From Euzebya tangerina (GTDB lineage: Bacteria; Actinomycetota; Nitriliruptoria; Euzebyales; Euzebyaceae): 64,000 nucleotides of DNA. The position numbers were made by a program, and so were the translations under genes. The notes under the pieces were generated by a model that saw only the letters and a program-made list of their open reading frames with translations, was not told the origin of the DNA and made no database searches. Position 1 is the stretch's first letter; each line of letters opens with the position of its first letter. The stretch spans positions 310,001 to 374,000 of the forward strand of contig NZ_PPDK01000001.1 in assembly GCF_003074135.1 (NCBI RefSeq), given 5' to 3'. This document shows positions 28,120 to 35,390 of the stretch, piece by piece.

Positions 28120-28938
28120 ATCGTCGGGGCCGCATACCTGCCCGGGATGCCACACCTGCTGGCCGAGGGTTCGGATGCCTCCCCGGGGTGGGTCGAACTC
28201 CGCAGGGCCGTCGAAGAGGTCGGTCAGCGGTTGGCGGCAGCGAAGCCCGACGTCGTCCTGACCCTCTCCACGCAGTGGTTCACGGTGCTCGGCCACCAGG
28301 TCCAACTGGACCCGAACCCGACGGGCCACCACGTCGACGAGAACTGGTACGACTACGACTTCGGCCACCTCGACTACGACCTGCCCATGGACGTCGAGTT
28401 GGCCACCGCCTGGGCCGACGAGATCGACGACGCCGGACTTCAGGCTCGACGGACTCGCTATGAGGGGTTCCCCATCGACGTCGGCACCATCGTCGCGCGC
28501 AACTTGGCCGACCCCGACAGTCGGCTGCCAGGCGCCCAGGTGTCCTGCAATCTCTACGCACCCGCCGAGGTGATGGGCCAACTGGCCTCCCTCGGTGTCC
28601 GTGCCGCGGGGGCGCAGGGCAAGCGGGTGGCACTGGTCGTGGTCTCCGGCCTCTCCGCGGGGCTGATCCAGCAGTGGATCACGCCGGAACAGGATCACAT
28701 CCTGTCCCCGGACCACGACCGGTGGAACCGACGGGTGCTCGACCTCTTGGTGCAAGGTCGAGGATCAGACGTGATGGCCGTCCGGGAGGCGTGGGCTCGT
28801 GAAGCCGTCGCCGACTCCCAGGGTCGCGGGCTGGCCTTCCTGGCAGGGACCGGGATCCTCGACACACCGGCCGACCTGCTCGCCTACGCACCCGTGTGGG
28901 GCACCGGCGGCGCCGTCCTGCACTGGGGGCTGCCATGA
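28090..28938 (+). CDS. 2-aminophenol 1,6-dioxygenase alpha-like subunit (non-catalytic LigB paralog)
   Basis: A 282-residue LigB-fold protein matching AmnA, the structural partner of AmnB. Shared features are KPDVVLTLSTQWFTVLGHQ, HHVDENWYDYDFG, YEGFPIDVGTIVA, HDRWNRRVLDLL and a GTGGAVLHW end. The metal site is degraded: the first ligand His is replaced (YLPGMPHLL) and the second His position is Gln in STQW, so it should not bind iron itself. AmnA-type subunits are needed for a stable heterotetramer. The GTG start overlaps the beta stop; the first 15 bases are tandemly duplicated, giving a second possible GTG at 28105. Confidence 0.87.
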   Translation: MTEGAVTEGHIVGAAYLPGMPHLLAEGSDASPGWVELRRAVEEVGQRLAAAKPDVVLTLSTQWFTVLGHQVQLDPNPTGHHVDENWYDYDFGHLDYDLPMDVELATAWADEIDDAGLQARRTRYEGFPIDVGTIVARNLADPDSRLPGAQVSCNLYAPAEVMGQLASLGVRAAGAQGKRVALVVVSGLSAGLIQQWITPEQDHILSPDHDRWNRRVLDLLVQGRGSDVMAVREAWAREAVADSQGRGLAFLAGTGILDTPADLLAYAPVWGTGGAVLHWGLP

Positions 28939-28941
28939 CGG

Positions 28942-28975
28942 TCAGGTTCCCCAACGCCGAGGTCAGGTTCCCCAC
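28942..28975 (+). repeat. Two direct repeats in the dioxygenase-shell gene gap
   Basis: GGTCAGGTTCCCCA occurs at 28942 and again at 28960, an 18-base period. They fill the 75-base gap between the alpha-like dioxygenase gene and the first shell gene. The second copy extends to GGTCAGGTTCCCCAC, which also occurs once inside ureF (from 9939). Confidence 0.6.
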
Positions 28976-29013
28976 CACGTGTTCCACCACCCGACCAGTA
29001 GACAGGACCAGCC

Positions 29014-29307
29014 ATGAGCAACCAGTCCGTCGGATTCCTCGAAGCTGAGGGGTTCGTCCCGATCTTCGACGCCGTCGACGCCATGACCAAGGCCACCGAC
29101 GTCACCGTCACCGGCGTCATGCGCCTGGGCGGCGGCATCGTCTCCGTCGCGCTTCGCAGCGATCTGGCCACGGTCGAGGAGGCCGTCGAGATCGGTGTCC
29201 AGACCGCTCGCGCGGTCGGCGGAGGAACGGTCAAGTCGATCATCTTCGCCTCACCCGCCGACCCCGTCGCCGCGATCGCGGCCAACACGTCGATCATCGA
29301 CGGATAA
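29014..29307 (+). CDS. Bacterial microcompartment shell protein, BMC-H (1)
   Basis: A 97-residue single BMC domain (Pfam 00936 type). It matches the fold across its length: SVGFLEAEGFVPIFDAVDAM, then DVTVTGVMRLGGGIVSVALRSD, then EIGVQTARAVGG. Hexamers of such proteins tile the flat faces of a shell. The pore loop is RLGGGI (residues 37-42) rather than the common KxGSGL, so the central pore is lined by three glycines and should be fairly open. The C-terminus is short, without an extension. An AGGA site precedes the ATG. It is one of three shell genes in a row. Confidence 0.95.
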   Translation: MSNQSVGFLEAEGFVPIFDAVDAMTKATDVTVTGVMRLGGGIVSVALRSDLATVEEAVEIGVQTARAVGGGTVKSIIFASPADPVAAIAANTSIIDG

Positions 29308-29316
29308 GGAGCACCC

Positions 29317-29664
29317 ATGTCTGCCAGTCCAGCAACCGAACAACGCACCGTCTACGCGGGCGCCATCGGCCTGATCGAGACCCGGGGCATCGTGCCGCTC
29401 ACCGCCGGCATCGAGGCGATGATGAAGACCGCCGACGTCACCTGCATCGGCGTCGAGCGGGTCTCCAGCGGCTACTTCGCCGCCGCCGTGCAGGGCGAGG
29501 TCGCCGCCGTCCGCCAGGCACTGGCCGCCGGCTCGGCCGCCGTCGAGCAGTACGGCGACCTCCGATCGAGCCAGATCTATCCCAAACCACATGACGACGC
29601 GGCAGGGCTCCTGGACAATGGCAGCCGGGAACTCCTGGACGCCGGTGAGGCCAGCGGCTCATGA
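29317..29664 (+). CDS. Bacterial microcompartment shell protein, BMC-H (2)
   Basis: A 115-residue BMC-domain protein, with AGAIGLIETRGIVPLTAGIEAM, DVTCIGVERVSSGYFAAAVQG and IYPKPHDD as recognisable landmarks. The pore loop is RVSSGY (residues 48-53), which places Ser and Tyr at the pore and differs from the Gly pore of its neighbour. This implies two kinds of pore in one shell. A ~20-residue polar C-terminal tail follows the domain. A strong AAGGAG site lies 6 bases before the ATG. The stop overlaps the vertex-protein start (ATGA), so the two are translationally coupled. Confidence 0.95.
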   Translation: MSASPATEQRTVYAGAIGLIETRGIVPLTAGIEAMMKTADVTCIGVERVSSGYFAAAVQGEVAAVRQALAAGSAAVEQYGDLRSSQIYPKPHDDAAGLLDNGSRELLDAGEASGS

Positions 29665-29918
29665 TCCTGGGCCGAGTGACCGGACGAGTCTGGGCCGACC
29701 GGCAGCTCGGTCAGCTCGACGGTCGTCGGATGGTGGCCATCGAGTCCGCCGATGGGGGACAACTCGTGGCGACGGACACCATCGACGTGGCGACCGGGGA
29801 CCTGGTGCTGGTGGTGACCGATGACGCCGCGATCACGCTCGCTGGGTTCGCGGTCGACGCGCTGGTCGTGGCCCGGGTTGCCGACACCGACGACGACGTC
29901 CGCAGACCGACGACATGA
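29661..29918 (+). CDS. Microcompartment vertex protein, EutN/CcmL family (BMC-P)
   Basis: An 85-residue beta-barrel protein of the EutN/CcmL/BMC-P family. It has MILGRVTGRVWADRQLGQLDG, then VAIESADGG, then DTIDVATGDLVLVVTDDAA and a final AVDALVVARV strand. Pentamers close the twelve vertices of the shell, so its presence means a closed polyhedral compartment is likely and not just sheets. It overlaps genes on both sides by 4 bases, coupling shell synthesis to the phosphotransferase subunit encoded next. There is no BMC-T gene in the window, so the shell appears minimal. Confidence 0.93.
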   Translation: MILGRVTGRVWADRQLGQLDGRRMVAIESADGGQLVATDTIDVATGDLVLVVTDDAAITLAGFAVDALVVARVADTDDDVRRPTT

Positions 29919-31027
29919 CCGGGCCCACAACGGGAGACGCTGGCATCATCCGCTGGTTGGATGAGGCCACCTCCGCCCCATCCGCGGAGGAGGTGGGCGG
30001 GAAGGGTGCGGGCCTGGCATTCCTCGCGGGCTGTGCGACCGACACCGGGGCCACCGTGCCACGTGCCTTCGCGGTGACGACCGCCGCGTTCGAGACCGCG
30101 GTGGGCCCCGACGTCCTCGGCCGGATCGCGGACCTCGTCGCTGAGGCCGACGCCTCGCCCAGTGGCCTCGAGGCGGCGGCAGCCCAGGCCCGTGCGGTCA
30201 TCACCGGCCTCGATCTGCCGGCTCACATCGAGACGGCGATCCGAGCGGCGTACGCCGCCCTGGGTGAGAGCGACGGTGACCAGCCCCGCGAACCGGTACC
30301 GGTCGCCGTCCGGTCCAGCGCCGCCGGCGAGGACTCCGCCGAGGCGAGCTTCGCGGGCGAGCACGACTCCTTCCTCTGGGTCAGTGGTGCTGACGCAGTG
30401 GTGAGCCGGGTCCGTGACTGCTGGGCCTCGCTGTGGACATCCCGGGCCGTGGCCTATCGGGCCAACTCGGTCCAGCCGGTCACGCCGATGGGGGTGGTGG
30501 TCCAGCACATGGTCCCAGCCACCGCAGCCGGGGTCTTCATGACCTTGAACCCGGTCAACGGCGACCGCTCCAAGATCGTGGTCGAAGCCGTCTGGGGGCT
30601 CGGTGAGCCACTGGTCAGCGGCACCGCTGATCCGGACCGCTGGGTGGTGGACAAGATCACCGGCGATGTCGCGACCAGCAGCATCGCGACCAAGCCGGAG
30701 CGGCTGGTCCAGGACCTGACCACCGGTCAGGGCACGGTCAGCGAAGCGGTCGAGGAGTCGGCGCGAACCCGGCCGTGCCTGACATCGGACCAGATCAGCC
30801 AGCTCGTCGCCGTGGCCCGCGTGATCGAGCGCGAGGCCGGCACCCCACAAGACGGTGAGTTCGCCGTCGCGCCCGGCCCCGACGGAACCCCGAGCATCCA
30901 CCTGCTGCAGGCCCGACCTGAGACGATCTGGGCGAACAAGCCCCGCGAGAGCATCACCGGCGGCAAGAGCGCCCTCGGCTCGATCGTGGACACCCTCTCC
31001 AGAGGCAGCGGCTGGACCACGACCTGA
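29915..31027 (+). CDS. PEP-synthase N-domain-like ATP-binding subunit (phenylphosphate synthase protein 2-like), shell locus
   Basis: A 370-residue (~40 kDa) protein equal to the N-terminal PEP/pyruvate-binding (ATP-grasp) domain of PEP synthase, standing alone. Motifs are EVGGKGAGLA (Lys30), VAVRSSAAGEDSAEASFAGE (Arg133), VFMTLNPVNGD, VWGLGEPLVSGTADPDRW and the LLQARPET end. In phenylphosphate synthase a 40-kDa subunit like this uses ATP to phosphorylate the His of a 70-kDa partner, making AMP and phosphate. That partner type is the next gene. In canonical enzymes all domains are in one chain with a TIM barrel, which is absent here. It is coupled to the vertex protein by ATGA, which suggests it belongs to the compartment. 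The acceptor substrate is inferred to be a phenolic. Confidence 0.85.
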   Translation: MTGPTTGDAGIIRWLDEATSAPSAEEVGGKGAGLAFLAGCATDTGATVPRAFAVTTAAFETAVGPDVLGRIADLVAEADASPSGLEAAAAQARAVITGLDLPAHIETAIRAAYAALGESDGDQPREPVPVAVRSSAAGEDSAEASFAGEHDSFLWVSGADAVVSRVRDCWASLWTSRAVAYRANSVQPVTPMGVVVQHMVPATAAGVFMTLNPVNGDRSKIVVEAVWGLGEPLVSGTADPDRWVVDKITGDVATSSIATKPERLVQDLTTGQGTVSEAVEESARTRPCLTSDQISQLVAVARVIEREAGTPQDGEFAVAPGPDGTPSIHLLQARPETIWANKPRESITGGKSALGSIVDTLSRGSGWTTT

Positions 31028-31083
31028 GACCGTCACCCCGAACACCAGCCTTCCCCGAGCATCAGCCCACGACAGGAGCACCA

Positions 31084-32907
31084 ATGGCCCAGCGATTCCC
31101 CGACCCCTTCGACGTCCCCACCCCCGACGGCGCGGACGGGTGGGAGGACATGTTCAGCTACTACCACCTCTTCGGCGAGGAGCGCCGCGAAGCCGACACC
31201 CAGACCTTCTGGTTCCAGGACCGCCTCCACCATCCTGGCGCGCTGTATCCCTACGACGAGATCCAGTGCGAGTGCTGGTGGCAGGCGCTCGGTGCCTTCA
31301 ACACCCGGATCTTCTCGATGCCGCCAGCCTTCGGCGTCGACCAGCGGGTCCTGAACGGCTACCTCTACGTCAGCCCGGTGCCCGCGCCACCTGACCAGAT
31401 CGAGGCTCGCGCCGAGGAGTTCGGCAAGCGCGCCTCCCACTACTACGAGAACTGGGACGAGATCTACGAGGAGTGGAAGACCAAGGTCACCGATCGTCTG
31501 GAGACCATCCGCGGGCTGGACTTCTCGGTGCTGCCCGAGCTCGAGGACGAGAGCGTCGTCACCTCCCACCGCGGGACGTCCAGCGGTTACCAGATGATCG
31601 AGAACTTCTCGACGCTCATCACCACGATGTACGAGACCTACCAGTTCCACTTCGAGCTGCTCAACATCGGGTACGCCGCCTACCTGACCTTCTTCGGCTT
31701 CTGCAAAGAGGCCTTTCCCGACATCCCCGACCAGACGATCAGCCGCATGGTCGGTGGGCTGCACGTCGACCTGTACCGGCCCGACGACGAGCTGAAGCGA
31801 CTGGCCAAGGAGGCCGTCCGGCTGAACCTGACCGCCGTGCTCGCCGACCACGCCGGAGATCCCGAGGCGCTGTTCAGCGCCTTGAACGACTCGGAGGCCG
31901 GGCAGGAGTGGGCTGCCGACTACCGCCGGACGGAGGACCCGTGGTTCCTGTTCAACACCGACCCCGGCCACCCCGGCGGGTACCACACCTACCCGACCTG
32001 GCAGGACGACCCGCGACTGCCACTGTCCGCCATCCGGGACTACGTCACTCGGATCGAGGCCGGCGACGACCTCGATCGACCCACCGAGCACGTGCTCGCG
32101 GAGCGCGACCGGATCACCGGGGAGTACCGCGAGCTGCTGGCGGCCGACGACCAGGGGGCGTTCGACGAGATGGTGGCGCTGGCCCGCAAGGTGTTCGTCT
32201 ACATCGAGGAGCACGTCCTCTACATCGAGCACTGGATGTGGGCGACGTTCTGGGCCAAGTCCAAGGAGGTCGGCGCCACGCTGGCCGCCATGGGCGGTCT
32301 GGACGAGGCCGAGGACATGTTCTACCTGCGCCGGACCGAGGTCGCCGACCTGATCTACGACGTGGTGGCGGCCTGGTCGGTCGGCGCTGCGTCGAGGGGC
32401 GCAGCGTACTGGCGGCCGATCGTCGCCCGACGCCGCGAGATCTGGCAGGCCCTCGACGCCTACGACGCCCCTGAGGCACTCGGACCACCCCCGGCCGAGG
32501 TGACCGAGCCGTTCACGGTCATGCTCTGGGGGATCACCACCGACACGGTGGCCGAGTGGCTGGCCGACGACGAGGGCGACGAGCAGGTGCTGCGCGGGAT
32601 CGCGGGCTCACCCGGCGTGGTGGAAGGCCGGGCCAGGGTCGTCAAGCGGGTCGAGGAGCTCGACGCCGTGGAGGAGGGCGAGGTCCTGATCTGCCCCGCC
32701 ACCTCCCCCTCGTGGTCGACGATCTTCTCCCAGGTCTCCGCCACCGTGTCCGACGTCGGCGGCATCATGAGCCACGCGGCCATCGTGTGCCGCGAGTACG
32801 GACTGCCGGCCGTGGTGGGGACCGGGAAGGCGGTGTCGACCATCCAGACCGGTCAGCTGGTCCGGGTCGATGGCGACAACGGGACGGTGACGGTGTTGGA
32901 TGGCTGA
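31084..32907 (+). CDS. Phospho-histidine transferase subunit (phenylphosphate synthase protein 1-like), shell locus
   Basis: A 607-residue (~68 kDa) protein. The last ~95 residues are a PEP-utilising mobile (swivelling) domain, with GIAGSPGVVEGRARVV, CPATSPSW and the phospho-His motif GGIMSHAAIVCREYG, in which the acceptor is His564. Phenylphosphate synthase protein 1 of Thauera uses His569, a near match in position and size. The first ~480 residues have no PEP synthase counterpart; they are rich in Trp, Tyr and Phe (e.g. FFGFCKEAFP, EEHVLYIEHWMW) and presumably bind the acceptor. The PEP/pyruvate TIM barrel is missing, so pyruvate is not the acceptor. An AGGAG site fixes the start. A 40% or so similar copy is encoded at 51.1-52.9 kb (by-eye estimate). 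Confidence 0.85.
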   Translation: MAQRFPDPFDVPTPDGADGWEDMFSYYHLFGEERREADTQTFWFQDRLHHPGALYPYDEIQCECWWQALGAFNTRIFSMPPAFGVDQRVLNGYLYVSPVPAPPDQIEARAEEFGKRASHYYENWDEIYEEWKTKVTDRLETIRGLDFSVLPELEDESVVTSHRGTSSGYQMIENFSTLITTMYETYQFHFELLNIGYAAYLTFFGFCKEAFPDIPDQTISRMVGGLHVDLYRPDDELKRLAKEAVRLNLTAVLADHAGDPEALFSALNDSEAGQEWAADYRRTEDPWFLFNTDPGHPGGYHTYPTWQDDPRLPLSAIRDYVTRIEAGDDLDRPTEHVLAERDRITGEYRELLAADDQGAFDEMVALARKVFVYIEEHVLYIEHWMWATFWAKSKEVGATLAAMGGLDEAEDMFYLRRTEVADLIYDVVAAWSVGAASRGAAYWRPIVARRREIWQALDAYDAPEALGPPPAEVTEPFTVMLWGITTDTVAEWLADDEGDEQVLRGIAGSPGVVEGRARVVKRVEELDAVEEGEVLICPATSPSWSTIFSQVSATVSDVGGIMSHAAIVCREYGLPAVVGTGKAVSTIQTGQLVRVDGDNGTVTVLDG

Positions 32908-33676
32908 TCCCGGCTGTGCCTGTGCGGTCGACGCCGGTGCGGGTGCGCCGGCGCGCCGCCCGGAGCACTGGGAGACCGGTCGGCTCAAGGGCGTGCGTGA
33001 TCGTGCGCGGGCCCGTCGCCGCGGGACCCCGGCGACGCCGCCGGTGCTGCTACTCGACATGGGTGGTGTGGTGATCCCGACCCTGTTCGAGAGCGTGGCG
33101 GTGCCGGGGTTCCCCGGCGGCCCGTTCGAGGCGGAGGAGGCCTACGCCACCGTCGAGCGCGGCGAGCGCCAGGAGCGCGAGTACTGGGCCGATCTGACGG
33201 TCAGACGGCCGGACCTGGACCTCGGCGAGCTGTGGCGAACCTGCTCGCGGGTGCGGCCACAGCTCGCGGGTGTTCTCCCACGGCTGGCGTCCGTGGCCCG
33301 GGTGGTGGCCTTCACCAACGACATGGCCCACTGGTTCGGGGACGAGTGGCCGACCGCGTTTCCTGAGCTGGCCTGGTTCGACCGGGTGCTCGAGGCCGCC
33401 AAGATGGGCGAGCTGAAGCCGGCCGTGTCGTCGTTCCGGCGAGCGGCGGAGGCCATCGGCGTCACGCCGAAGGAGTGCCTCTTCGTCGATGACCTGCAGT
33501 CCAACCTGGACGGCGCTCGCCGTGCGGGGATGCAGACGCTGCTGTTCGACGTGACGGATCCAGCAGGCTCGATCGCGGAGGTCTGTCGGCAGGTGGGGAC
33601 CTCTCCGCCTCAGCCAACGGGTGCCCACCGCCCGTCGGCCTCGCGGGTCTTCGCCGTCCCACGAGCCCTCCTCTGA
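32900..33676 (+). CDS. HAD-superfamily hydrolase, shell locus
   Basis: A 258-residue protein of HAD subfamily IA. Motif I is LLDMGGVVI (nucleophile Asp53; the usual second Asp is Gly), motif II AFTNDMAH, motif III Lys in GELKPAVSSF and motif IV FVDDLQSN. The Gly at the second position is seen in some HAD-IA phosphatases and dehalogenase-like proteins, so activity cannot be excluded. It overlaps the transferase gene by 8 bases. A phosphatase here could remove a phosphate installed by the upstream pair, as CreD does in p-cresol breakdown. The first ~47 residues (Arg/Ala-rich) lack similarity; an internal GTG (33044) may be the true start. Confidence 0.8.
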   Translation: MADPGCACAVDAGAGAPARRPEHWETGRLKGVRDRARARRRGTPATPPVLLLDMGGVVIPTLFESVAVPGFPGGPFEAEEAYATVERGERQEREYWADLTVRRPDLDLGELWRTCSRVRPQLAGVLPRLASVARVVAFTNDMAHWFGDEWPTAFPELAWFDRVLEAAKMGELKPAVSSFRRAAEAIGVTPKECLFVDDLQSNLDGARRAGMQTLLFDVTDPAGSIAEVCRQVGTSPPQPTGAHRPSASRVFAVPRALL

Positions 33677-33689
33677 CCCCGCCATTCGA

Positions 33690-33699
33690 CACGATCGTG
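33690..33699. promoter_or_regulatory. CACGATCGTG palindrome before the RidA gene
   Basis: A perfect 10-bp palindrome in the 93-base gap between the HAD and RidA genes. CGATCGTG occurs again at 33730-33737. They may be paired half-sites of a regulator; the evidence is weak. Confidence 0.25.
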
Positions 33700-33769
33700 C
33701 AGATTGCTCCACCTATGTGGGTTAGCCCCCGATCGTGCCCCCTCCCCCACCGCCACGAGAGGACCCACG

Positions 33770-34246
33770 ATGAGCGCTGAAGCCCGGCTGAGAGAGCTCG
33801 GCATCCACCTTCCGGACGCCAGGCCCGCCGCCGGCAACTACATACCGTTCCGCCGGCACGGCGACCTGCTGTTCCTCGCCGGGCAGGGCGCCGACGGTCA
33901 CGTCGGCCGGGTCGGCGACACGATGACCCTGGAGGAGGGGCAGGCAGCGGCCCGGGCCGCCGGACTGAACCTGCTCACCCAGACCCGCGCCGCACTCGGG
34001 ACCCTCGATGCGGTGGAGGAGGTGGTCCGAGTCCACGGCTGGGTCAGCTGTGCCGACGGCTTCACCCAGATCCCGGCCGTCGTCAACGGCGCGAGCGACC
34101 TCTTCGTCGAGGTGTTCGGTGACGCGGGCCGGCACGCCCGCACCGCCGTTGGCGTCTGGATGCTCCCCCTCGGGTTCGCGGTGGAGGTCGAGATGATCGT
34201 CGCCGTCCGGGACGGCGCAGGCGGCGCGTACCGGCACGCGCTGTGA
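33770..34246 (+). CDS. RidA/YjgF-family protein (possible 2-aminomuconate deaminase)
   Basis: A 158-residue Rid-superfamily protein: RELGIHLPDARPAAGNYIPF, FLAGQGADG, AARAAGLNLLTQTRAALG, VNGASDLFVEVFGDAGRHARTAVGV and a VEVEMIVAV end. It belongs to the longer LGIxLP subgroup and not the classic enamine deaminase RidA. The 2-aminomuconate deaminases of aminophenol pathways are Rid-family proteins, so following an AmnBA-like pair it could release ammonia from 2-aminomuconate; this is inference. A GAGAGGA site precedes the ATG. A 93-base gap separates it from the HAD gene, so it may be the operon's last member or have its own promoter. Confidence 0.8.
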   Translation: MSAEARLRELGIHLPDARPAAGNYIPFRRHGDLLFLAGQGADGHVGRVGDTMTLEEGQAAARAAGLNLLTQTRAALGTLDAVEEVVRVHGWVSCADGFTQIPAVVNGASDLFVEVFGDAGRHARTAVGVWMLPLGFAVEVEMIVAVRDGAGGAYRHAL

Positions 34247-34298
34247 GGGCGCGCCGTGGACGCGCACGGCGCTCTGGTCTTCGGGACACACTGGGGGC

Positions 34299-35390
34299 AT
34301 GGCCCGAGCTGTGACCCGGCGCCGGTCCGACCGGCAGGGCGACGACCGGCGGGTGAACCGCACCCTCGGCATCCTGTTGATCCTGGCGGTGGCCACCGGA
34401 CTGACGGCCAACACCCAAGGCACCGAGGTCGGGCGATGGGTGGTGATCGGCCACGGCGTCGTGGGCTGTGCCCTGGTCGTCCTGGCTCGTGCGAAGACCC
34501 GCATCGCTGGTCGCTCGTTGCGGCGGCCACGGTGGCGCCGCGGGTCGTGGCTGTCGCTGACCCTGGCCGCCCTGGTGGTCGTCACGCTGGCCAGCGGCTT
34601 TGCCAGCGCCGCAGGGTTCACCGGGCGACTGCTGGGCCTGACGATCATGCAGATCCACATCGGCGCGGCCGCGCTGGCGACCGTGCCGGCCATCCTGCAC
34701 TACCGGAGCCGTCCGACCGGCCACGCGGCGCCGGGCCCGACAGCGACCCCGGCCACCGGTTTCAAGGGCACCTCCACGTCCCAGTCCACCGACCGGCGTG
34801 ACCTGCTCCGCACTGGCGCGCTGACCGCGTTGGCGGCGACCGGCTGGTTCGGCTGGGAGCGGGCCCTGGAGGCGACCGGCGCGCCCGGCGGCGAACGCCG
34901 CTGGACCGGGTCGCACGAGGTGTCCTCCGGCGACCCGGACGGGCTGCCCGTGACGCAGTGGCTCGACGACCCCGTCCAGCGGATCGACGCCGCCGCGTGG
35001 CGGCTGACGGTCGGTGAGGTGGAGTGGTCCCTGGACGACCTGCGTGCGCTGCCGCAGGAGGAGATCACCGCCGTTCTCGACTGCACCAGCCTGTGGTGGT
35101 CGGAACAGGCCTGGTCCGGTGTGCGGCTCAGTCGGATCGTCCCGCCGGGAGAGGCCCGGAGCATCTGGGTGACGTCCACCTCCGGCTACGGGCTTCGCTT
35201 CCCGGTCCGCGATCTGGATCAGCTCTGGTTGGCGCTGGACCTTGGTGGCGAACCGCTCACGGCCGGCCACGGCTTCCCAGCACGCATCGTTGCGCCCGGT
35301 CGGCGCGGCTTCTGGTGGGTGAAGTGGGTCGAGCGGATCGAACGGTCGCCGCTGCCCTGGTGGGTGCAGCCGCCCTACCCCCTCACCTGA
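34299..35390 (+). CDS. Membrane-anchored molybdopterin-dependent oxidoreductase with cytochrome-b-like N-domain
   Basis: A 363-residue fusion. Residues ~22-135 form four hydrophobic helices with His52 (VIGHGVVG), His120 (MQIHIGAAA) and His134, positioned like haem-b ligands. A twin-arginine-like segment, DRRDLLRTGALTALAATGWFG (~165-185), then leads into a sulfite-oxidase-fold domain. Its Mo-coordinating cysteine is Cys262 in AVLDCTSLWW, and the C-terminus has GFPARIVAPGRRGFWWVKWVERIE. This resembles YedY (MsrP) and YedZ joined in one chain, without the usual two-gene split. It likely faces the outside and takes electrons from the quinone pool. Substrate unknown. It ends 8 bases into the convergent UvrA-like gene. 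Confidence 0.8.
   Translation: MARAVTRRRSDRQGDDRRVNRTLGILLILAVATGLTANTQGTEVGRWVVIGHGVVGCALVVLARAKTRIAGRSLRRPRWRRGSWLSLTLAALVVVTLASGFASAAGFTGRLLGLTIMQIHIGAAALATVPAILHYRSRPTGHAAPGPTATPATGFKGTSTSQSTDRRDLLRTGALTALAATGWFGWERALEATGAPGGERRWTGSHEVSSGDPDGLPVTQWLDDPVQRIDAAAWRLTVGEVEWSLDDLRALPQEEITAVLDCTSLWWSEQAWSGVRLSRIVPPGEARSIWVTSTSGYGLRFPVRDLDQLWLALDLGGEPLTAGHGFPARIVAPGRRGFWWVKWVERIERSPLPWWVQPPYPLT

Noticed and set aside
28935-29048. A 37-codon frame in the dioxygenase-shell gap with a repeated VRFP motif
   Set aside because: It overlaps the first shell gene, has no ribosome binding site, and the repeat is more simply a DNA duplication.
29915-32907. A broken PEP synthase or pyruvate phosphate dikinase gene split by mutation
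   Set aside because: Both parts have their own starts and ribosome sites, the second part has a large unrelated N-domain, and the same split occurs again at 51-54 kb.
32900-33676. Haloacid dehalogenase enzyme name for the HAD proteins
   Set aside because: HAD fold alone does not show dehalogenation, and the context favours phosphate chemistry.
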